A stretch of DNA of 64,000 nt from Acidiferrimicrobium sp. IK (GCF_025499425.1 NZ_JAIMCB010000012.1:62001-126000); one strand, 5' to 3'; positions 53,427 to 62,457 are shown, numbered from the stretch's first letter. The notes: a model not told the origin generated them from the letters alone. Numbers and translations are program-made.

Positions 53427-54706
53427 CGGTTTCGGATGAAGCGCAGCGCCCGGCGCGCCCGGGCGGAGGGCCGCCCCGGCCGGGCGGGGGGCCGTCAGGG
53501 CCGGGCGGCGGGCGGCGCCGGCCGTGGTGGTTCGCCGGGCTCGGCGTCGGGCTGGCAGCCGGGCTGGCCGCGGTGCTCTTCGTCGGGATCGGCACCGGCG
53601 GCGGCCCCGCGACCGGAGGCGGGGTGCTGGTCCCCCAGGTAGCCGCCGCGCCGGGCATCAACTCCGCGACCGCCCGGCTGCTGTCGCTGACGGTGCTGCC
53701 CTCCGGCGCCCCCCACCCGGCGCCGGGGTTCACCCTGACCGACCAGCACGGCCGGCCGGTGTCGCCGGCCGCGTTCCGGGGGGACGTGGTGATCGTCGCC
53801 CCCAACGACGACCGCTGCACCGACTTGTGCACGCTTTTGGCCAACGACATCGCCCTGGCCAATCAGGATCTGGGCGCGGCGGCGGCCAAGGTGGTGTGGC
53901 TGTCGGTCAACGCCAACCCGTTCTACCCGACGGTGTCGGACGTGGCGGCCTGGACCGACCAGCACGGGCTGGGCGGGGCGCCCAACTGGTACTTCGCGAC
54001 CGGCACCCCCGCCGCGCTCGCCCAGGTGTGGGCGTCTTACGGCATCGAGGTTGAGCAGGACCCGGCGTCGCGGACCGTCACCCACAGCACCAACCTGTTC
54101 TACATCGACCCGTCCGGCGCGGAGCGGGCGGTGGCCCAGTTCGGGACCGAGGCGGCCAACACGTCGCTGTTCGCGCACGGCATCGCCCAGATGGCCAACG
54201 ACTTGCTGCCCGCGTCCGAGCAGGTCCACGTCGGCGGCCCGGAAGCCCAGGAGCCGACCAAGGGCAACGCCACGGTGTCGGCGGTCGCGCCCACCTTCGC
54301 CCTCCCCTATCTCGACGACCCGTCCCGCACGTTCCGGCTGTCGTCGACCAGGGGCAAGGTCACCGTCATCAACTTCTGGGCCAGCACCTGCACGCTTTGC
54401 CGCACGGAGCTGCCGGCCATCGAAGCCGCGTACAAAAAGACCGGGTCGCAGGTCGCGTTCGTCGGGGTCGACGAGTCCGACCAGGCGGGGCCGGCCCGGC
54501 AGCTGGCCGCCGCCGCCGGGCTGTCCTATCCCCTCGTCGCCGACTCCGGCGGGGTCGCCGCGGGCGGCGAGCAGATCCCCGGGTTGCCGTTCACGGTGAT
54601 CTTGGACCCGGTCGGCAAGGTGCTGGTCCGCCACTCCGGGGCGTTCACCGCCGAGCAGCTCGAGTACCTCCTCGAGAACTACGACCCGGCGCCGCCCGGC
54701 TCGTGA
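53423..54706 (+). CDS. SCO1-TlpA fusion: copper chaperone plus thioredoxin domain
   Basis: 427 residues from an ATG at 53423. Cytosolic Gly/Pro-rich N-terminus (1-33), one membrane helix (about 36-58), then an external SCO1/SenC domain (about 95-265) with C132-X3-C136 and H221, the CuA-loading ligands, and a second TlpA/AhpC-TSA domain (about 285-425) with WASTCTLCRTELP (C323 and C326). Such proteins insert copper into cytochrome oxidase and keep its thiols reduced. Reducing power would come from the coupled CcdA. Ends tail-to-tail with the ClC gene, overlapping 28 bp. Confidence 0.87.
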   Translation: MTVSDEAQRPARPGGGPPRPGGGPSGPGGGRRRPWWFAGLGVGLAAGLAAVLFVGIGTGGGPATGGGVLVPQVAAAPGINSATARLLSLTVLPSGAPHPAPGFTLTDQHGRPVSPAAFRGDVVIVAPNDDRCTDLCTLLANDIALANQDLGAAAAKVVWLSVNANPFYPTVSDVAAWTDQHGLGGAPNWYFATGTPAALAQVWASYGIEVEQDPASRTVTHSTNLFYIDPSGAERAVAQFGTEAANTSLFAHGIAQMANDLLPASEQVHVGGPEAQEPTKGNATVSAVAPTFALPYLDDPSRTFRLSSTRGKVTVINFWASTCTLCRTELPAIEAAYKKTGSQVAFVGVDESDQAGPARQLAAAAGLSYPLVADSGGVAAGGEQIPGLPFTVILDPVGKVLVRHSGAFTAEQLEYLLENYDPAPPGS

Positions 54707-56811
54707 GCCCGGTTGGGGGACGCGGACGCCGCCTCGGGGCCCGGCGGCCGGGAGGTGGCGTCGTTGCGTAACCCCAGCGCGACCCGGACGGTGTCGACGT
54801 CCGCGGCTCGGACCAAGACGGTCACCACGTCGCCTTCCTCCAAGACCTGACCGGCGTCGGGGAACAGGAACGTCTCTCCTCGCAGCGTGGAGACGATCAC
54901 CGCCCCCTTGGGCAGCGCCAGGGCGGAGATCGGCTGGCCGATCACCTTCGAGGACGCCTCGACGACGCCTTCCACGGCGGTGGTCGAGGTGGCCGCCTGG
55001 GTGATCCGGCGCACCGAGCGCTGCATGGTGTGACGCCAACCCCGCACCAAGTCGGTGGTGGAGATGATCCCGATGACCCGCATGTCGTCGTCGAGGACCG
55101 GCACCCACCCGCCCTTGCTGGCCGGCAGGGCGTCGATGACCGCGTCGAGGCCGGCCTCCTCGGGGAGGGTCATGGCCTCCACGTCGGCGACCCGCCCGGC
55201 GCTGCGGTCGTCGCCTTCCTCCACCAGATGGGCGAGGGTCGCGGCCTGCAGCGACCCGATGAACGCGCCGTCGGCGTTGACCACCGGCGCGCCGGGCACC
55301 CCGGCGGCGCGGATCTGCTCGAGGGCGGCGACTCCGGGGGTGGCGGAGGCGACGACCAGGCGCGGTTTGGACATGATCGCGGTGGCCGCCACCGCGGCCG
55401 GTTGGGGCAGGCCGAAGTCGAAGCGGTGCGCCGGCGAGTCGGCCCGGCGGCGCAGCTGGCTGCGGTAGATGGTGGTGTCGCCGACGACGAGGGTCGCGAA
55501 CGCGACGGCGACCATCGCCGGGGGGAGCAGCCCCAGGCTGCCGGTCATCTCCGCGACCATCAGCAGCACCGCTACGGGGGCGTGGGCGATGGCCCCGAAG
55601 CAGGCGGCCATCCCGACGACGACGAACGCCACCTGGTTGTGGGGGGCCAGGCCGACTAGGTGACCGACCCGCCACAGCATCGCCCCGGTGGCGCCGCCGA
55701 CGACCATCCCCGGCCCGAAGATCCCGCCGGAGCCGCCCGAGCCGATGCTCAGCCCGGTGGCCACCAGCTTGGCGAAGGGCAGGACCAGCACCACCCACAG
55801 CGGCATGGTGAGCAGGTGGTGCAAGTCGAGCTGGGCTTGGACCTCGCCGTAGCCGGTCCCGAGGACACCGGGAACGCCGAGGCCGATGGCGCCGACGACC
55901 AGGCCGGCGACCGCCGGCTTGACGCCGCGGGGGATCGACCAGCGGTTGAACCGGTCGGTCAGCCAGTAGAAGCTCGACGTGTAGAGCTTGCCGACCAGCC
56001 CGCAGGCCAGCCCGACGACGATGAACAGCGCCAGCTCCCAGGCGTGGCCGACCGATGCGCCGCTGTGGTCACCGAAGATCGGGCTGAAGTTCCCGGTGAT
56101 CGCCCCGAAGATGGCGTAGCCGACCACCGTCGACACCAGGCTGGGCAGCAGCGCTTCGATCTCGACGTCGTTGGTGTAGAGCAGCTCGACGCCGAGGAGC
56201 GCCCCGCCGAAAGGGGCCCGGAAGATCGCGCCGATGCCCGACGCGATGCCCGACGCGACGCAGATCCGGGAGTCGGCCGGGGTCAGGTTGAGGGTCCTAG
56301 ACAGCACCGACCCGAACCCGGAGGAGATCTGCGCGGTGGGCCCTTCCCGCCCGCCGGAGCCGCCCGAGCCGATGGTCAGCATGGAGGCGATCAGCTTGAC
56401 CACGATGACCCGGGGCCGGACCCCCTTGGGGTTGGCGTGGACCGCCTTGATCGCCGCGTCGGTGCCGTGCCCCTCGGCTTCGGGGGCCAGGCCGAAGACC
56501 AAAAGACCGGCGGCCAGCGCGCCGCCGGCGACGACCAGGGGGATCGCCCACGGACGGGAGAAGCCGCTGGCCAGCTGGTAGCCGCCCTCCCCGGCGGTCC
56601 GTCCCGGCGTGTAACCGCCGATGTCGGTGAGCAAGAAACGCGACGCCAGGTTGAGGCCGTCGTAGAACACCACCGCGCCGAGGCCGGCGACCACCCCGAT
56701 GAGGGTGCCGAGGATCAGCCACTTGCGCAGGTAGGGGGCGGAGCGGACACCGGAGAGGGCCCGGGCCGCGTATCGCCGGGCGCCGAGCGTGGCCGGCTCG
56801 AATGGGTTCAC
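54679..56811 (-). CDS. ClC-family chloride channel/antiporter with CBS and TrkA-C domains
   Basis: 710 residues. The ClC membrane core (about 30-440) has GSGGSGGREGPTAQI with the gating glutamate and GSGGSGGIFGPGM, and APHNQVAFVVVGMAACFGAI. A CBS pair follows (about 455-590, IMSKPRLVVASATPGVAAL and RVIGIISTTDLV) and then a TrkA-C-like domain (about 610-690, GAVIVSTLRGETFLFPDAG). The glutamate suggests proton-coupled exchange. Starts in a four-base overlap with the MarR gene. Confidence 0.92.
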   Translation of the reverse strand: MNPFEPATLGARRYAARALSGVRSAPYLRKWLILGTLIGVVAGLGAVVFYDGLNLASRFLLTDIGGYTPGRTAGEGGYQLASGFSRPWAIPLVVAGGALAAGLLVFGLAPEAEGHGTDAAIKAVHANPKGVRPRVIVVKLIASMLTIGSGGSGGREGPTAQISSGFGSVLSRTLNLTPADSRICVASGIASGIGAIFRAPFGGALLGVELLYTNDVEIEALLPSLVSTVVGYAIFGAITGNFSPIFGDHSGASVGHAWELALFIVVGLACGLVGKLYTSSFYWLTDRFNRWSIPRGVKPAVAGLVVGAIGLGVPGVLGTGYGEVQAQLDLHHLLTMPLWVVLVLPFAKLVATGLSIGSGGSGGIFGPGMVVGGATGAMLWRVGHLVGLAPHNQVAFVVVGMAACFGAIAHAPVAVLLMVAEMTGSLGLLPPAMVAVAFATLVVGDTTIYRSQLRRRADSPAHRFDFGLPQPAAVAATAIMSKPRLVVASATPGVAALEQIRAAGVPGAPVVNADGAFIGSLQAATLAHLVEEGDDRSAGRVADVEAMTLPEEAGLDAVIDALPASKGGWVPVLDDDMRVIGIISTTDLVRGWRHTMQRSVRRITQAATSTTAVEGVVEASSKVIGQPISALALPKGAVIVSTLRGETFLFPDAGQVLEEGDVVTVLVRAADVDTVRVALGLRNDATSRPPGPEAASASPNRAHEPGGAGS

Positions 56812-57365
56812 GAGTCCCAGCCGAGCGCCCAGTCCTGCTCGGGGGCCTCGCCGGCGGCCTCCGCGAAGGCCCGCAGGGCGGTGGTCAGGGCCCGCCGGCC
56901 CCGGGACGGGATCTGGTCGAGGATCCCTTCGATCTCGGCTCGCCGGCGGGCGGTGACCTGGGCCACCACCTCCCGGCCGGCGTCGGTCAGCTGCACCCGG
57001 ATCGCCCGGCGGTCGTCTTGGAGGCGGGTGCGGCGGATCAGGCGCTTGCGGACCAGCCGTTCGATCATGCGGCTGGCGGTGGAGGGGGTGACCTGCAGGC
57101 CGGCGGCCAGGTCGGCGGCGCGTTGCGGGCCTCGGGTGGCCAGCACGACCAGCGCCCGGTACTGCGCGAGGGTGATGTCGTCGCCGAGGTCGGAGAGGCT
57201 CCTGGCCGCGACCGCGACCAGGGCCCGGCTGGCGGCGATGAAGGCGTCGACGAGGGCCCGGTCGTCGACGCTTCGCGGGTCGGCGTCGCTTCGCGGGTCG
57301 TCGTCGCGTCGCGGGGCGGTGTCGGGACCGGCCGCCCGGGACGCGGCCGGAGAAGACGTGTTCAC
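56808..57365 (-). CDS. MarR-family transcriptional regulator
   Basis: 185 residues. A disordered Asp/Arg-rich N-terminus (1-36) precedes the winged helix (about 60-135) with LAQYRALVVLATRGPQRAAD and TPSTASRMIERLVRKRLIRR, and the wing RLQDDRRAIRVQLTDAGREV. Transcribed ahead of the ClC gene with which it overlaps. Three inverted repeats lie between it and the divergent SDR gene, consistent with autoregulation and control of both units. Confidence 0.92.
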   Translation of the reverse strand: MNTSSPAASRAAGPDTAPRRDDDPRSDADPRSVDDRALVDAFIAASRALVAVAARSLSDLGDDITLAQYRALVVLATRGPQRAADLAAGLQVTPSTASRMIERLVRKRLIRRTRLQDDRRAIRVQLTDAGREVVAQVTARRRAEIEGILDQIPSRGRRALTTALRAFAEAAGEAPEQDWALGWDS

Positions 57366-57375
57366 ACAGCCATCA

Positions 57376-57388
57376 TTGCATGCTGCAA
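57376..57388. promoter_or_regulatory. Palindrome TTGCA-N3-TGCAA ahead of MarR gene
   Basis: Perfect 5-bp arms TTGCA and TGCAA with a 3-bp centre, 11 bp upstream of the MarR start. The related sequence TGCA-TCG-TGCAA is at 57439-57450. Typical size and placement for MarR operators. Confidence 0.45.
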
Positions 57389-57403
57389 CCGTCTCCCGGC
57401 AAG

Positions 57404-57424
57404 TTGAGACTCCTGGCGTCTCAA
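57404..57424. promoter_or_regulatory. Inverted repeat TTGAGAC-N7-GTCTCAA
   Basis: Seven-base perfect arms with a 7-bp spacer in the divergent MarR/SDR region. Different from the TTGCA palindromes on either side, so a second factor could bind here. Confidence 0.4.
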
Positions 57425-57438
57425 GGTTTCAACATAGG

Positions 57439-57450
57439 TGCATCGTGCAA
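57439..57450. promoter_or_regulatory. Palindrome TGCA-N3-TGCAA, second MarR-type site
   Basis: On the minus strand this reads TTGCACGATGCA, matching the TTGCA-N3-TGCAA pattern ahead of the MarR gene with the same 3-bp centre. It lies about 95 bp upstream of the SDR start. Confidence 0.4.
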
Positions 57451-57545
57451 TGACTTACGCAAGACACCGTGCAGTTGCGGCGGCGACCGTGCCTGCGGGC
57501 CGGCTGCGACGTGGACCACCGAAAAATCAACCAAGGAGAACGGGC

Positions 57546-58574
57546 ATGCCCCAACGCAAGATTGCTGTCGTCACCGGAGCGTCGGCCGGCGTAGGGCGGG
57601 CCACAGCCCGGATGTTCGCCGAGCGGGGCTTCGACGTGGCCCTCCTGGCCCGGGGCGAGGCCGGCCTCCACGGCGCCGCCACCGACGTCGAGGCGGCCGG
57701 CGGCCGGGCCCTGGCCATCCCGACCGACGTCGCCCACTTCGACGAGGTGGAGACCGCCGCCAACCGGATCGAGGAGGAGCTGGGGCCGATCGACGTGTGG
57801 GTCAACGACGCCATGACCACCGTGTTCGCGCCGGCGTGGGAGGTCAAGCCGGAGGACTTCGCCCGGGCGGTGGAGGTCACCTTCCTCGGTCAGGTGTGGG
57901 GCACCAAAGTGGCGATCGCCAAGATGCGCCAAAGGGACCGGGGCAGCATCGTCAACGTCGGCTCCGCCTTGGCCTTCATCGGCATCCCGCTGCAGTCGGC
58001 GTACTGCTCGTCGAAGTTCGCGTGCCGAGGGTTTTTCGAGTCGACCAGAGCCGAGTTGCTCCACGAGGGCAGCAACATCCGCATGTCGATGGTCCACCTG
58101 CCGGCGGTCAACACCCCGCAGTTCGACTGGTGCGAGACCACCCTCGACCATCACCCTCAGCCGGTACCGCCGATCTACCAGCCGGAGATCCCGGCCCGCT
58201 TCATCGTCGCCGCCGCGATCGACGGCCGGCGGGCCAAGGTCATCGGGTCGTGGAACAAGATGCTCGTCGTCGCCGGACGGCTGTTCCCCGGGCTCGGCAA
58301 CCAGTACGCGGCGATCGGCGCGTGGGACACCCAGCTGACCAGCCAGACCATCTCCCCTGACCGGCCCAACAACTTGTTCAAGCCGGCCGACGACACCGAC
58401 GACAGCGGCGCGCACGGGATCTTCGACGACAAGGCCGGGGGGTTCTTCGACCCGAGCTTCTTGCGGACCCTGCCCAAGACCGCGGCCACCTTCGCGACCG
58501 CGCTCGGCCGGACCGCCACCGAGAAGGCCCACACCTACCAGGCCATCGCCGCCGACAAGAAGGCCGGGCGATGA
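57546..58574 (+). CDS. Short-chain dehydrogenase with C-terminal extension
   Basis: 342 residues from an ATG at 57546 with AAGGAGA 6 nt upstream; the upstream frame is not needed. VVTGASAGVGRATARMFAER binds NAD(P), VNDAMTTVFAP is the NNAG-like element (AMTT), and SSKFACRGF is altered from YxxxK: the tyrosine is in SAYCSSKFACR. After the SDR fold (about 1-255) comes a 90-residue tail with FFDPSFLRTLP. First gene of the SDR-GH15 operon. Stress-related SDRs of this length are common in GC-rich bacteria. Confidence 0.85.
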   Translation: MPQRKIAVVTGASAGVGRATARMFAERGFDVALLARGEAGLHGAATDVEAAGGRALAIPTDVAHFDEVETAANRIEEELGPIDVWVNDAMTTVFAPAWEVKPEDFARAVEVTFLGQVWGTKVAIAKMRQRDRGSIVNVGSALAFIGIPLQSAYCSSKFACRGFFESTRAELLHEGSNIRMSMVHLPAVNTPQFDWCETTLDHHPQPVPPIYQPEIPARFIVAAAIDGRRAKVIGSWNKMLVVAGRLFPGLGNQYAAIGAWDTQLTSQTISPDRPNNLFKPADDTDDSGAHGIFDDKAGGFFDPSFLRTLPKTAATFATALGRTATEKAHTYQAIAADKKAGR

Positions 58575-58593
58575 CCGGCACCGGCGGCCGCAG

Positions 58594-60402
58594 GTGAGCG
58601 CCCCCCGCCGCGTCGAGGGGTACGCGCCGATCGGCGACTACGCGGTGCTCGGCGACGGGCGCACCGTCGCCCTCGTCGCCCTCGACGGGCAGATCGACTG
58701 GTGGCCGGCGCCGACCCTCGACGCCCCGCCGATCATCGCCGGGATCCTCGACCCAGACGGCGGCGGGCACCTGTCGCTGCGCCCCAACGAACCCTTCGAC
58801 GCCACCCGCCGCTACCTCGAGGGCACCAACGTGGTGGAGACCACCTTCGTCACCGAGCACGGCACCGCGACGGTCACCGACGCCCTCAACACCGGCTCCG
58901 CCGGGCGCCTCCCGTGGACCGAGCTGGCCCGGCGCGTCGAAGGGGTGTCGGGCAGCGTCACCTTCGAATGGGAGTTCGCGCCAGGCGACCGGTTCGGGCG
59001 GGCCAACCCGTGGATCGCCGAACGGCAAGGCACCCTGGTGACCACCGTCGAGGACCAGCAGGTGGCGGTGATCACCGACGGCTCGACGATCGAGGAGCGC
59101 GGCCCCAAAGCCGTCCGCGGTCACTGCCGGGTCAGCGAAGGGCAGCGGGCGCTGCTGGCGCTGGTCGCCAGCGACAACGAGCCGCTGTTCGTCCCCGCCC
59201 CCGCCGCCATCGAGGCCCGCATCGATCGCACCGTCCGGTCGTGGAGACGCTGGAGCGACCTGGTGGTCATCGACCCGCCCCTGCCCCACCCGGCGTGGGA
59301 GCCGGCGGTGCGGCGCTCCGCGCTGGCCCTAAAGACCATCCTCGCCGAGAACAGCGGCGCCATCGCCGCGGCCGCCACCACCTCCCTGCCCGAAGGGATC
59401 GGCGGCCCGAAGAACTGGGACTACCGCTACTCGTGGGTCCGCGACTCCTCCTTCGCCCTCGACGCGCTGATCAAGCTCGGCCTGCACGAGGAGGTCCACG
59501 GCGCGGTGTCGTGGCTGCTCGGCGCGATCCGCCGCAACGGCGACAGCCTGCACGTGTTCTTCTCCCTCGACGGCGCGGTCCCCGACGAGCAAACCGAGCT
59601 CGACGTGCCCGGCTACCGCCACAGCCAGCCCGTCCGCTCCGGCAACTCCGCGTCGGGGCAGCTGCAGCTCGGCACTTACGGCGACCTGCTCGACACCATC
59701 TCCCGCTATACCGCCGAGGGCCACATCATCGACCAGCCGACCGGCCGACTGATCGCCGACATGGCCGACGCGTGCTGCGACCAGTGGCGGCGGCGGGACT
59801 CGGGGATCTGGGAGCTCGGCCAGCTCGAGCACTACACCATCTCCAAGATCGGGTGCTGGGTGGCGCTCGACCGGGCGTGCCGGCTGGCCGCCAGCGGGCA
59901 GATCCCCGGCGGCCACGCCGGCCGGTGGGAGAGCGAGGCGGCCGCCGTCCACCAGTGGGTGGAGGACCACTGCTGGTCCGACACCAAGGCGGCCTACACC
60001 TTCTACGCCGGCACCGACGACCTCGACGCCGCGGTGCTCCTCGCCGGGCGCACCGGGTTCGACACCGACGAGCGTCTGGCGTCGACCATCGAGGCGGTCA
60101 CCGCCGAGCTGGCCGAAGGCCCGCTCGTGTACCGCTACACCGGGATGGCCAAGGAGGAAGGCGCGTTCATCGCGTGCACGTTCTGGCTGGTCGACGCCCT
60201 GGTCCGCACCGGGCAGAGCGACCGGGCGATGCAGCTGATGGACGAAGCGGTCGGGCTCACCAACGACGTCGGGCTGCTCTCCGAGCAGAAGGACCCCGCC
60301 ACCGGCGAGTTCCTCGGCAACGTCCCCCAAGGCCTCTCCCACCTGGCGTTGATCAACGTCGCGTTCTCGCTTCGCGACCTCACCGAGGACCGCCGGCGAT
60401 GA
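58594..60402 (+). CDS. GH15 family glucoamylase/trehalase-like protein
   Basis: 602 residues from a GTG. N-terminal beta-sandwich (about 1-210, starting GYAPIGDYAVLGDGRTVALV and DGQIDWWPAPTLDAP) and an (alpha/alpha)6 barrel (about 230-590) with NWDYRYSWVRDSSFALDAL, WELGQLEHYTISKIGCWVAL and KEEGAFIACTFWLVDALVR. The last contains a catalytic-base-type glutamate and the IWELG segment the acid-type one. Actinobacterial members hydrolyse trehalose or maltodextrins. Starts 19 bp after the SDR stop. Confidence 0.92.
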   Translation: MSAPRRVEGYAPIGDYAVLGDGRTVALVALDGQIDWWPAPTLDAPPIIAGILDPDGGGHLSLRPNEPFDATRRYLEGTNVVETTFVTEHGTATVTDALNTGSAGRLPWTELARRVEGVSGSVTFEWEFAPGDRFGRANPWIAERQGTLVTTVEDQQVAVITDGSTIEERGPKAVRGHCRVSEGQRALLALVASDNEPLFVPAPAAIEARIDRTVRSWRRWSDLVVIDPPLPHPAWEPAVRRSALALKTILAENSGAIAAAATTSLPEGIGGPKNWDYRYSWVRDSSFALDALIKLGLHEEVHGAVSWLLGAIRRNGDSLHVFFSLDGAVPDEQTELDVPGYRHSQPVRSGNSASGQLQLGTYGDLLDTISRYTAEGHIIDQPTGRLIADMADACCDQWRRRDSGIWELGQLEHYTISKIGCWVALDRACRLAASGQIPGGHAGRWESEAAAVHQWVEDHCWSDTKAAYTFYAGTDDLDAAVLLAGRTGFDTDERLASTIEAVTAELAEGPLVYRYTGMAKEEGAFIACTFWLVDALVRTGQSDRAMQLMDEAVGLTNDVGLLSEQKDPATGEFLGNVPQGLSHLALINVAFSLRDLTEDRRR

Positions 60403-60776
60403 CCGGCCGAGAAAGGCCCGCCGTCGTGCCGACCACCGCCGTCACCCGCAAGCTGATCCTCGTCGGAACCCGCCTGTCGTGGGCCGCCGCGCTGCTCGCC
60501 GTCCCCGACCGAGTGATCCGGGCCGGCGGCGGGACCGTCGACACCCGCAGCCGGCGGGTGGCGCGGATCCTCGGCGCCCGCCACGCCCTGCAGGGGGTAG
60601 TCGAGCTGGTGTCGTGGCCCCGCTGGCGGCGCAGCGGGATCGTCGTCGACGGCCTCCACGCGGCGACCGCCGCCGGGCTGGCCGCGTTCGACCCGGACCG
60701 CCGGCGGGTGGCGCTCACCGACACCGGCATGGCCACGTCGTTCGCGTTGCTCGGCGCCAAGGAAGCCCCGCACTGA
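60399..60776 (+). CDS. Hypothetical small protein coupled to GH15 gene
   Basis: 125 residues from an ATG overlapping the GH15 stop by four bases. Mildly hydrophobic segments around LILVGTRLSWAAALLAVPDR and DGLHAATAAGLAAF with RILGARHALQGVVELVSWPR between. No family recognised; resembles small membrane-associated actinobacterial proteins. Ends 43 bp before the opposing GGDEF gene. Confidence 0.65.
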   Translation: MTGRERPAVVPTTAVTRKLILVGTRLSWAAALLAVPDRVIRAGGGTVDTRSRRVARILGARHALQGVVELVSWPRWRRSGIVVDGLHAATAAGLAAFDPDRRRVALTDTGMATSFALLGAKEAPH

Positions 60777-60819
60777 TCCGTTAACGGCGCCGGGGAGGCC
60801 GGGCGGCGCCGGGCGGGTC

Positions 60820-61881
60820 TCAGCCGATGCGCTTGGCTGTCGACGCGGCCACCACCACCGACAGGCGGCCGGTTCGCAGCTTGCGGGTCCGCTTGGCCCG
60901 GTACATGGCTATGTCCGCTTGGTGGTACAGGTCGAGGAAGTCCCTCGGCCCGGGCGGGCACACCACGCAACCGGCGGAGATACCGATGTCCCACCGTTCC
61001 AACGGGAGCGCCTCCTCCACCCGGCCGAGGAGCGCCGACGCGGCGTCCGCGGAAGCGGCCTGCTCGATCCAGATGCCGAACTCGTCGCCGCCCAAGCGGC
61101 CCACCGCGTCATGGGCGCGGGTGTTGTCGCGCAGCACGCTCACCAGTTCGCTGAGAGCCTGGTCTCCCACCAGGTGGCCGTCGCGGTCGTTGAGGGACTT
61201 GAAGTTGTCCAGGTCGACGACCACCAAGACGCCTTGGCGTCGCGATCTCTCCACGATCGCGACGAACGGCTTCCGGCGCAGAGATCCGGTCAGGTCGTCG
61301 AGGGTGGCCCGGGTCACCGAATCAGCCAGCGACGAAGCCAGCCTGGCCCGTTCGCTCTCCCACGCGGCGCGCAGAGCCTCGTCGTAGGAGTCGACCGTCC
61401 CGCACACGTCGTAGAGCCAGCGCCGCCGAAACGCGCCGATCTCAGGCAGTTCCACGTCTGGGCGGCGCTCGACGTGGTGGTAGGCGGGGAACACCAGGTT
61501 GTAAGAAGACAGGTACGCCGATGGGGTCACCCCGGCGCGGATGTGGGCGTGACCGACATGGGCCGACGCCGACATCGCCGGTTCTTCCCGCGGGTCTCCG
61601 ACCAGGTTCCGTACGTGGTCGAGCAGCAGGCGGCGGTGCTCCCCCGCCGACATGTGCTCCTCGAGCAGGGCCCGGCAGGCCCGGTGCTCGGCGAGGAACG
61701 CGTCGAACGACTTCGCGAAGCGCTCCCCGAGCACGTCGAGTCCTTTGGCGTGACCCGCCAGCTCCGCTTGATCCTCGCTCGACCAGGCGGGCCGGCCGCC
61801 GAGGTCATCGGCTTCCGCTGGATCGGCTTCCGCTGGATCTGCTCCGGCGCCGGAGTCGCCGTCGTCGCCGGATCTCACCAA
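60820..61881 (-). CDS. Globin-coupled diguanylate cyclase
   Basis: 353 residues. An acidic, Asp/Ala-rich N-terminus precedes a protoglobin-like sensor domain (about 35-180) in which GHAHIRAGVTPSAYLSSYNLV gives a proximal-His candidate at H113. The linker LDDLTGS leads to the GGDEF domain (about 195-350) with intact GGDEF (264-268) and a preceding RxxD inhibitory site (R255-D258). It would make c-di-GMP under heme-bound O2 or NO control. Lies 21 bp after the RsbW-like gene. Confidence 0.85.
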   Translation of the reverse strand: MVRSGDDGDSGAGADPAEADPAEADDLGGRPAWSSEDQAELAGHAKGLDVLGERFAKSFDAFLAEHRACRALLEEHMSAGEHRRLLLDHVRNLVGDPREEPAMSASAHVGHAHIRAGVTPSAYLSSYNLVFPAYHHVERRPDVELPEIGAFRRRWLYDVCGTVDSYDEALRAAWESERARLASSLADSVTRATLDDLTGSLRRKPFVAIVERSRRQGVLVVVDLDNFKSLNDRDGHLVGDQALSELVSVLRDNTRAHDAVGRLGGDEFGIWIEQAASADAASALLGRVEEALPLERWDIGISAGCVVCPPGPRDFLDLYHQADIAMYRAKRTRKLRTGRLSVVVAASTAKRIG

Positions 61882-61902
61882 GTCCCTATCGACAGGTGAG
61901 CA

Positions 61903-62457
61903 TCAGAGTTGACCCTCGTCCGCGAGCGGGTCAGCGTGAGGGTGGTCGGAGTCCCAGGCGCCGGGGATGGCCAGCGCGAAGCGCCCGGACTGGAGCCGGA
62001 CCCGGTCGATGCTGTCGCCGTGGCACTGGCAGGAGGTGCGGTAGCCCCAGTCCTGCGCCTCCAGCCGGAACCAGATCTGCTTGCCGTCGCCGATCGCCGC
62101 GGCGCCCCACTCGTCGGCCAGGTGGTCGACGAGGGGCAACCCCCGGCCGCCCTCGCGCACCAGCAGCGGGTCGGGGTCGGCGGGCAGGTCGAAGGCGTGC
62201 CCGACCTCCGCGACGGGCAGGCGCTGGTCGTCGTCGCCGACGCCGATCTCCACGCTGCCGTCCGCGACCGCCACGATCAGCGACGGCGGGGTCCCGGCGT
62301 GGAGGACGACGTTGGTGACCAGCTCGCTGGTGAGCAGCGTCGCCACGTCGCTCAGCTCCGGCAGCTCCCAGCGCTCCAGCTGGCGGGCGACGAACACCCG
62401 CGCCTCGCGTGGCGCTTCGCGGGAAGCCGCGAAGCGTGCGCTCGCCAACCTGCACAT
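61903..62457 (-). CDS. RsbW-like histidine-kinase-type ATPase (anti-sigma regulator)
   Basis: 184 residues. HATPase-c2 fold: LLTSELVTNVVLHAGTPPSL (N box), VEIGVGDDDQRLPV (G1) and REGGRGLPLVDHLADEWG (G2), as in anti-sigma factor kinases. After about residue 130 it has an extra ~50-residue tail with CQCHGDSIDRV, absent from standard RsbW. Its partner sigma factor is not in this window; the PP2C at 51339 could be the opposing phosphatase. Likely co-transcribed with the GGDEF gene. Confidence 0.85.
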   Translation of the reverse strand: MCRLASARFAASREAPREARVFVARQLERWELPELSDVATLLTSELVTNVVLHAGTPPSLIVAVADGSVEIGVGDDDQRLPVAEVGHAFDLPADPDPLLVREGGRGLPLVDHLADEWGAAAIGDGKQIWFRLEAQDWGYRTSCQCHGDSIDRVRLQSGRFALAIPGAWDSDHPHADPLADEGQL

